DNA from: an uncultured Megasphaera sp.
GTDB taxonomy: Bacteria; Bacillota; Negativicutes; Veillonellales; Megasphaeraceae
Length of the DNA: 7,248 nucleotides
Assembly: GCA_900548635.1 (NCBI GenBank)
Contig: URLP01000094.1
Coordinates: 1-7,248, forward strand
Direction: 5' to 3'
Shown here one piece after another: positions 1 through 4,641 of this stretch. Under the pieces are notes generated by a model. That model had not been told where the DNA came from and made no database searches. It saw nothing but the letters and a program-made list of their open reading frames with translations. The number at the start of each line of letters is the position of its first letter. Position 1 is the stretch's first letter. Both the position numbers and the translations under genes were made by a program.

Positions 1-605
1 ACGGCAAGGCCAGCCACGCCGCCATGCCCCATAAAGGCGTCGATACCATCGTCGCCGCTGCCCAATTCCTGACAGCGGCCCAGACCATCATCAGCCGCCG
101 CGTCAACCCCCTCTACCCGGCTGTCCTGACCTTTGGCAAGATTACGGGCGGCACGCGCTACAACGTCGTCGCTGATACGGTGGAAATCGAAGGTACGTGC
201 CGCACGTACCACGCCGAAGCCCAGGATGCCGTCGAAGCCCATCTGCAGGAAACGCTGCAGGGCATCGACGCCATGTACGGCACGACGAGCCATCTTGATT
301 ACGAACGGGGCTACGCCGCAGTCCGCAACACACCTCAGGCGGCCGCCTTCGTGGCCGATACGGTCAAGGAATGCTTCGGCCCGGACGCCCTCGCTGACGT
401 TTCGGAACCGGCTATGACAGCCGAAGATTTCTCGGGCTACCTGCAGAAATTCGACGGCGCCTTCTTCTGGCTCGGTGCGACCAAGCCGGGTGACCCCGTC
501 TACCCCCTGCACAATACCCATTTCGCCGTCGACGAAGCGTGCCTGCCCGTCGGCGTAGAGCTCATGGTCTCCCTGGTCCTGGCCAAAATGAAGGAAAAAG
601 CATAA
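1..605 (+). CDS. M20 family amidohydrolase (M20D-like), C-terminal part only
   Basis: The reading frame is open from base 3 and ends at TAA 603-605, giving about 200 residues; the N-terminal half lies outside the window. The first residues, GKASHAAMPHKGVDT, match the start of the M20 dimerisation (lid) domain, followed by the usual FGKITGGTRYNVVADTVEIEGTCRTY stretch in pieces (about residues 43-68 of the visible part). The C-terminal part of the catalytic domain follows, with an EDF motif (about 141-143) and PLHNTHF, whose first histidine (about 170, bases 510-512) is at the place of the last metal ligand in this family. The early metal-binding Cys/His/Glu residues are not in view. Members hydrolyse N-acyl amino acids in the cytoplasm (hippurate, N-acetyl-diaminopimelate, IAA conjugates); the substrate cannot be told from this fragment. 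No convincing terminator separates it from the next gene. Confidence 0.9.
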   Translation, partial: GKASHAAMPHKGVDTIVAAAQFLTAAQTIISRRVNPLYPAVLTFGKITGGTRYNVVADTVEIEGTCRTYHAEAQDAVEAHLQETLQGIDAMYGTTSHLDYERGYAAVRNTPQAAAFVADTVKECFGPDALADVSEPAMTAEDFSGYLQKFDGAFFWLGATKPGDPVYPLHNTHFAVDEACLPVGVELMVSLVLAKMKEKA

Positions 606-660
606 TTATTTTTGAAAAAATGCAAGATAAAAAAGGAAATCGCCCCTTTGGCAGCGAATA

Positions 661-666
661 TATAAT
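661..666 (+). promoter_or_regulatory. -10 box (TATAAT) of a likely promoter for the EF-G-like gene
   Basis: A perfect TATAAT lies 31 bases ahead of the ATG at 698 in the gap after the M20 gene. No good -35 box is found at 16-18 bp upstream (the bases there read about AATCGC), and there is no TG extension, so the promoter may be weak or helped by an activator. Transcription would begin near 673, leaving a leader of about 25 bases. Confidence 0.5.
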
Positions 667-681
667 AGTAACTGATTCCAT

Positions 682-687
682 AGGAGG
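682..687 (+). promoter_or_regulatory. Ribosome binding site AGGAGG setting the start at 698
   Basis: AGGAGG lies 10 bases before ATG 698. It decides the start: the same frame is open upstream to 539, but that would overlap the M20 gene by 67 bases and has no such site. Confidence 0.85.
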
Positions 688-697
688 CGATTGTTTT

Positions 698-2764
698 ATG
701 AAAGAATACACAAGTGATAAGATCCGCAACGTGGCTGTCCTTTCCCACGATGGTGCCGGCAAGACGGCAGTTGTCGAATCTTTGCTGCTTGCCTGCGGGG
801 CTGTTGATGCCGTAGGTGTGGGCAAGGACAATAAGCACATTATGGACTACGAACCGGAAGAAATTAAGAGAAACGTCACCATCCAGCTCGGCATTGCTCC
901 CTGCGAATGGGAAGGCTACAAACTGAATTTCCTCGATACACCGGGGTATTCTGAATTCTGCGGCGAAGTCCGCGCGGCCCTGCGTGCCAGCGACGGTATC
1001 CTGCTCGTCGTTTCGGCCGAATCGGGCGTCGAAATGGATACAGAACGGGCCTGGGATTACGGCGTCGAACTGAAGCTGCCGCGCATGGTCTACGTCAACA
1101 AGATGGATGCAGAACATGCTGATTTCTTCGGCTGCCTGGAAAAACTGCGCGCTGTCTTCGGCAAATCAATCATGCCGCTGCAGATCCCTATCGGTGAAGG
1201 CAAGGACTTCCGCGGCATCATCGATGTCTGCAAGATGGTGGCCTGGGAATGGAACAACGGCGAATGCACGGAAATCAAGGTTCCGCCGGAATACATGGCC
1301 AAAGCGCGTGAAGTACGTGAAATGTGCATGGAAGCGGCCGCTGAAGGCGACGACGAACTTTTGGAAAAATACCTCAACGGTGATGAACTGACCATTGAAG
1401 AACTGCGCAAAGGCCTGCGCCAGGGCATGCTTACGGGACGCGTCTGCCCGCTCATGTGCGGCAGCGCCATCAACCACATCGGCACGGCAGAACTCCTGCG
1501 CCGCATCATTACCTATATGCCGGATGCTTCGCAGAAAGTCATGATGGGCACGGACAAGAAGACGGGCGAACCGGTCCTCGTTTATCCGAACAAGCCTTTC
1601 ACGGCCTTCGTCTTCAAGACCCTCATCGACCCCTTTGCAGGCAAACTGAGCTATATCCGCATCTTCTCGGGAGAACTCAAAGAAGGGGATAAGCTCTACA
1701 ATGTAACCCAGGGCAAAGACGAAAAGATGAGCAAAGTCCTGACCCTTGTCGGCAAGGAACAGATTCCTGTCCCCGCAGCCATTGCCGGCGACATCGTCGT
1801 CCTGCCGAAACTGCCCAATGCCCGTACAGGCGATACCTTCGCCTCGCCTGATTTCCCCGTTGAATACGATCCGATCCGTTTCCCGAATCCGCTCCATACC
1901 GTCGCCTTAGTACCGGAAAAGAAAGGCGACGAAGAAAAACTGATGAATGCCCTCCTGCGCATCAGCGAAGAAGACCCGACATGCCAGGTCGAAAAGAGCA
2001 CGGAAGGCAAACAGATCCTCGTCCGCTGCATGGGCGACGTCCATCTCGACCACATCCTCACCAAGATTGAACGGAAATACGGCGTCAAAGCGAAACAGGA
2101 AGACGTCTACATCCCGTACAGAGAAACGATCAAGACGAAAGCTACTGCCGAAGGGAAACATAAGAAACAAAGCGGCGGCCACGGCCAGTTCGGTCATGTC
2201 TTCCTCGATATTGAACCGCTGACGACGGGCGAACCCTTCGAATTCGTCGATAAGATCTTCGGCGGCGCCGTACCGAAACAGTATATCCCGGCCGTCGAAA
2301 AAGGCGTCCGCGAAACACTGGAAAAAGGTCTCATCGCCGGCTTCCCGATGATCAACGTCAAAGTCACCCTCACCGATGGCTCGTACCATCCTGTCGATTC
2401 GTCAGAAATGGCTTTCAAGATCGCTGCTGCCCAGGCTTTGAAGAAAGCTGTCCCTGAAGCGAAACCGATCCTCCTGGAACCGATTTACAACGTTAACGTC
2501 ATCGTCCCTGAAGACTACATGGGCGACGTCATGGGCGACTTCAGCGGCCGCCGCGGCCGTATCCTCGGCATGGACCACGACGACAGTCACAAAGACATCA
2601 TCATCGTCAAGGCTCAGGTACCGCTGGCAGAAATGAAAGACTACGTCACCGTCCTGCGCTCCATGACCCAGGGCAAAGGCACGTTCAACATGGAATTCTT
2701 CGACTACGAAGAAGTACCGAAAAAAATCATGGATCAGATTATCGAAGCACGGAAAAGTGAATAA
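698..2764 (+). CDS. Elongation factor G-like translational GTPase (EF-G2/FusA2 type)
   Basis: The product is 688 residues, close to the size of EF-G. GTPase motifs are clear: P-loop SHDGAGKT (16-23), switch I RNVTI (58-62), DTPGY (80-84), NKMD (134-137) and GSA (255-257). Later landmarks are the domain IV segment KKQSGGHGQFGHV (489-501) and domain V RRGR (618-621) followed by ILGMD. Domains are roughly G 1-275, II 290-395, III 405-480, IV 480-600, V 600-688. Canonical EF-G reads AHIDAGKT, RGITI and DTPGH; here these are altered, and the usual switch II histidine is Tyr84. By recall this tyrosine is typical of the EF-G-like paralogues (Thermus EF-G-2, mycobacterial FusA2), so this is probably not the housekeeping EF-G, which normally sits in the rpsL-rpsG-fusA-tuf cluster. 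The neighbours here are not ribosomal genes. Its exact cellular role is not settled; a ribosome-linked GTPase role is inferred. It is less likely to be a TetM-type protection protein, which is shorter. Confidence 0.88.
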   Translation: MKEYTSDKIRNVAVLSHDGAGKTAVVESLLLACGAVDAVGVGKDNKHIMDYEPEEIKRNVTIQLGIAPCEWEGYKLNFLDTPGYSEFCGEVRAALRASDGILLVVSAESGVEMDTERAWDYGVELKLPRMVYVNKMDAEHADFFGCLEKLRAVFGKSIMPLQIPIGEGKDFRGIIDVCKMVAWEWNNGECTEIKVPPEYMAKAREVREMCMEAAAEGDDELLEKYLNGDELTIEELRKGLRQGMLTGRVCPLMCGSAINHIGTAELLRRIITYMPDASQKVMMGTDKKTGEPVLVYPNKPFTAFVFKTLIDPFAGKLSYIRIFSGELKEGDKLYNVTQGKDEKMSKVLTLVGKEQIPVPAAIAGDIVVLPKLPNARTGDTFASPDFPVEYDPIRFPNPLHTVALVPEKKGDEEKLMNALLRISEEDPTCQVEKSTEGKQILVRCMGDVHLDHILTKIERKYGVKAKQEDVYIPYRETIKTKATAEGKHKKQSGGHGQFGHVFLDIEPLTTGEPFEFVDKIFGGAVPKQYIPAVEKGVRETLEKGLIAGFPMINVKVTLTDGSYHPVDSSEMAFKIAAAQALKKAVPEAKPILLEPIYNVNVIVPEDYMGDVMGDFSGRRGRILGMDHDDSHKDIIIVKAQVPLAEMKDYVTVLRSMTQGKGTFNMEFFDYEEVPKKIMDQIIEARKSE

Positions 2765-2859
2765 GAGGTGTCGCACGAAGGCTTTTGCCATCATGCAAAT
2801 CCCTTGTTTCACGTCGTTTTCCGTAGGTCGTGAATCCTGAGGACAGCTTGTTCTGTATT

Positions 2860-2877
2860 TTGGTGAATCTTCGCCAA
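2860..2877 (+). other. Small hairpin in the gap after the EF-G-like gene
   Basis: TTGGTGA (2860-2866) and TCGCCAA (2871-2877) can form a 7-bp stem with one G-U pair and an ATCT loop. The right arm is part of a short tandem CGCCAAA (2872-2878 and 2879-2885). There is no T-tract, so it is not a terminator on its own; it may be chance. Confidence 0.25.
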
Positions 2878-2893
2878 ACGCCAAACGAACCAC

Positions 2894-2927
2894 GAAAGCA
2901 TGCTGAAAAAGCATGCTTTCATTGCTT
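2894..2927 (+). terminator. Perfect 10-bp hairpin, possible terminator of the EF-G-like gene
   Basis: GAAAGCATGC (2894-2903) and GCATGCTTTC (2911-2920) are perfect inverted repeats around a 7-base TGAAAAA loop. The bases that follow (ATTGCTTTTG) are T-rich but broken, so termination would be less efficient than at the two other terminators in the window. It is the only strong hairpin between the stop at 2764 and the promoter at 2936. A protein-binding or mRNA 3'-end role is the alternative. The remainder of 2765-2935 shows no gene that I can support. Confidence 0.5.
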
Positions 2928-2935
2928 TTGTCGCC

Positions 2936-2964
2936 TTGTCACCTTCTCCGCGACGTCGTATAAT
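2936..2964 (+). promoter_or_regulatory. Sigma-A promoter of the CoA-transferase gene
   Basis: TTGTCA (2936-2941) and TATAAT (2959-2964) are separated by exactly 17 bp, near consensus. Transcription should start near 2971, giving a leader of about 70 bases before ATG 3040. The spacer ends with the 8-bp palindrome CGACGTCG (2951-2958) touching the -10 box, a position where a repressor could act. Confidence 0.85.
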
Positions 2965-2992
2965 AGAGGTAAGAGTAACGTAAAACGTCGTA
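2953..2992 (+). repeat. Direct repeat ACGTCGTA flanking the transcription start
   Basis: ACGTCGTA occurs at 2953-2960, overlapping the -10 box, and again at 2985-2992 in the early leader. The 32-bp offset is about three helical turns. A shorter ACGTCGT copy lies at 2811-2817. It could be an operator pair; no protein is suggested by the sequence. Confidence 0.3.
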
Positions 2993-3039
2993 CTAAACAG
3001 AATGTCTACTATCTATTTACTAGTGAAAGGGTGATTTTT

Positions 3040-4383
3040 ATGTCCCAATGGACAGAGATGTACAAGGAAAAACTGATGACGCCGCAGGAGGCGGTGCAGG
3101 TCGTCAAATCCGGCGACTGGGTCGATTACGGCATGGGCACGACACAGCCGATCCTCCTCGACCAGGCCCTGGCGGCGCGGCGCGATGAACTGCAGGACGT
3201 CAAAGTGCGCATGTGTCTTTCCGTAGCGCCGCGGCAGATTATCGAAGAGGATCCGGACCGCAAGGCCTTTACGGCCATGAATTGGCATATGAGCGGCTAT
3301 GACCGGAAAAAATGCGCCCTCGGCCAGATGAATTTCATCCCCATGTGCTACCGCAACAAGCCGTCCATGTACCGCGACCTCCTCGACGTCGATGTCGCCA
3401 TGATTACAGTCGGCCCTATGGACAAGCACGGTTTCTTCAACTTCGGCCTGGCTGTCTCGGCAACGGAAGCGATTACTAAGAAGGCGAAGAAAGTCATCGT
3501 CGAAGTCAATGAAGCCATGCCCCGCGTCCTCGGCGGCCGCGGTGAAGCCATCCATATCACGGACGTCGACGGCATCGTCGAATACGGCAATCATCCTCTG
3601 GCGACGATTCCTTTCACGACCGGCGACGACATCGACGCCAAGATTGCACGCACCATTGTCGAACAGATCCCGGACGGCGCGACGCTGCAGCTCGGCATTG
3701 GCAGTCTGCCCAACACCATCGGCGCTCTCCTGGCAGAATCGGATTTGAAGGACCTCGGTGTCCATACGGAAATGCTCGTCGACGCCTTCTACCTCATGTA
3801 CCAGCACGGCCAGCTGACGAACCGGCGCAAAGCTTTCTGCCGCGACAAGGTCAGCTGGGCTTTCGCTTTAGGGACGCAGGACCTTTACGACTGGATGGAT
3901 GACAACCCCTTCCTGGCCGCCTATCCTGTCGATGTCATCAATGACCCCTTCGTCATTTCCCAGATGGATAATTTCATTTCCATCAACAACTGCATCGACA
4001 TCGACCTTTTCGGCCAGGTATCGTCGGAATCGGCCGGTACCCATCAGATCAGCGGCAGCGGTGGCCAGCTCGACTTCACGGACGGCGCTTACCGTTCCCG
4101 CGGCGGCAAGAGCATCATCGCCCTGCGCTCGACGTTCCACAACAAGAAGACCGGCCGCGACGAATCGCGCATCATCCCGACCCTGGCGCCGGGTACGACC
4201 GTTACGGACCCACGCTCGCAGGTCAACTACGTAGCCACCGAATACGGCATCGTCAACCTCATGGGCGCCTCGACATGGGAACGAGCCGAACGCCTGATCA
4301 GCATCGCCCACCCGGCCTTCCGCGAAGACCTGATTAAAGAAGCAGAAAAAATGAAGATTTGGAGATACAGTAATAAGCGTTGA
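3040..4383 (+). CDS. Butyryl-CoA:acetate CoA-transferase-like enzyme
   Basis: The 447-residue product belongs to the acetyl-CoA hydrolase/transferase family and has the length of the butyryl-CoA:acetate type. It would move CoA from butyryl-CoA to acetate, giving butyrate and acetyl-CoA, the last step of fermentative butyrate formation in the cytoplasm. Seen in the sequence: SGDWVDYG near the N-terminus, NWHMSG, the glycine-rich GIGSLPN (219-225), HTEM (242-245), SESAG (329-333) and GSGGQLDF (339-346), and a C-terminus ending KIWRYSNKR. These segments closely resemble the Roseburia-type But enzyme as I recall it. Glu244 in HTEM is the likely catalytic glutamate that forms the CoA thioester, by analogy with the 4-hydroxybutyrate CoA-transferase family. 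The ATG at 3040 is chosen because AAAGGGTG (3026-3033) precedes it; the frame is open further upstream, but that extension crosses the promoter. The specificity could also be for propionyl- or 4-hydroxybutyryl-CoA. It is a single gene with its own promoter and terminator. Confidence 0.87.
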   Translation: MSQWTEMYKEKLMTPQEAVQVVKSGDWVDYGMGTTQPILLDQALAARRDELQDVKVRMCLSVAPRQIIEEDPDRKAFTAMNWHMSGYDRKKCALGQMNFIPMCYRNKPSMYRDLLDVDVAMITVGPMDKHGFFNFGLAVSATEAITKKAKKVIVEVNEAMPRVLGGRGEAIHITDVDGIVEYGNHPLATIPFTTGDDIDAKIARTIVEQIPDGATLQLGIGSLPNTIGALLAESDLKDLGVHTEMLVDAFYLMYQHGQLTNRRKAFCRDKVSWAFALGTQDLYDWMDDNPFLAAYPVDVINDPFVISQMDNFISINNCIDIDLFGQVSSESAGTHQISGSGGQLDFTDGAYRSRGGKSIIALRSTFHNKKTGRDESRIIPTLAPGTTVTDPRSQVNYVATEYGIVNLMGASTWERAERLISIAHPAFREDLIKEAEKMKIWRYSNKR

Positions 4384-4418
4384 GTTTGAAGTTTGAGGTT
4401 TGAAGTTTGAGGTTTGAT
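4384..4418 (+). repeat. Five tandem GTTTGA(A/G/T) heptamers
   Basis: Directly after the TGA stop of the CoA-transferase gene, five 7-base units follow without gap: GTTTGAA (4384), GTTTGAG (4391), GTTTGAA (4398), GTTTGAG (4405), GTTTGAT (4412). Only the last base of each unit varies. Inverted, imperfect copies lie at 4446-4475 and pair with the array. Confidence 0.9.
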
Positions 4419-4485
4419 GTGGTAGGGAGAAATTTAACCCGTCCACATCAAACCTCAAACTTTCAACATCAAACTTTTTCTTTTT
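4390..4485 (+). terminator. Large heptamer-built hairpin plus T-tract, terminator of the CoA-transferase gene
   Basis: The left arm 4390-4422 and the right arm 4443-4475 are inverted repeats matching at 30 of 33 positions; the inner 20 bp (4403-4422 with 4443-4462) are perfect. The loop is 20 bases (4423-4442) and may close further through GGG and CCC. The right arm runs into TTTTT, C, TTTTT (4475-4485), which is what an intrinsic terminator on the + strand needs. The other strand lacks a matching T-tract. The AT-rich stem is unusually long for a terminator, and it is made from the heptamer repeat. Confidence 0.75.
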
Positions 4486-4495
4486 CCCCGACAGC

Positions 4496-4524
4496 TGGAG
4501 AATTTCTGAAAGATTTGTTATAAT
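4496..4524 (+). promoter_or_regulatory. Extended -10 promoter of gyrA
   Basis: TATAAT (4519-4524) is preceded by TG and one base (4516-4518), the extended -10 pattern. A 4-of-6 -35 match, TGGAGA (4496-4501), lies 17 bp upstream. The promoter begins 10 bases after the T-tract of the preceding terminator. Transcription should start near 4531, leaving a leader of about 110 bases. Confidence 0.8.
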
Positions 4525-4584
4525 ATAACCGTATGCGCCCATTTGTTCATTTACCGGGCTGTCATATCGAAAGACAACGACTCG

Positions 4585-4618
4585 GACTGCAGGCCTTCTC
4601 AGGCCGGCGGTTATTTTT
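4585..4618 (+). terminator. Terminator-like hairpin inside the gyrA leader (possible attenuator)
   Basis: GGCCT (4592-4596) and AGGCC (4601-4605) close a TCTC tetraloop; after one A-G mismatch the stem continues for six more pairs (4585-4590 with 4607-4612, two of them G-U). ATTTTT (4613-4618) follows at once. It lies between the gyrA promoter and the gyrA ribosome site, so it would stop transcripts before the gene unless the hairpin is prevented. CCGGGCTG (4554-4561) can pair with CAGGCCGG (4600-4607) at 7 of 8 positions and would break the hairpin. Confidence 0.5.
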
Positions 4619-4629
4619 AGTTTGTATAT

Positions 4630-4635
4630 GAGGTG
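4630..4635 (+). promoter_or_regulatory. Ribosome binding site GAGGTG setting the gyrA start
   Basis: GAGGTG is followed by six bases and then GTG 4642. The alternative in-frame GTG at 4633 is part of this site and has none of its own, so 4642 is preferred. Confidence 0.75.
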
Positions 4636-4641
4636 AAATTT

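Noticed and set aside
600..623. Possible terminator after the M20 gene (GCAT ... ATGC with T and A runs)
   Set aside because: The stem is nearly all A-T, pairing registers are ambiguous, and no T-tract follows the right arm.
539..697. Upstream in-frame extension of the EF-G-like gene
   Set aside because: It overlaps the M20 gene, contains the -10 box and AGGAGG site, and its translation is low-complexity; ATG 698 has the proper ribosome site and matches the family N-terminus.
2830..3039. Upstream in-frame extension of the CoA-transferase gene
   Set aside because: The extension reads through the hairpin, promoter and leader; its residues do not resemble the family, which begins near MSQWTEMYKEKL.
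4384..4475. CRISPR-like array
   Set aside because: The units are gapless 7-mers with inverted copies and no spacers, which fits a terminator hairpin and not a CRISPR.
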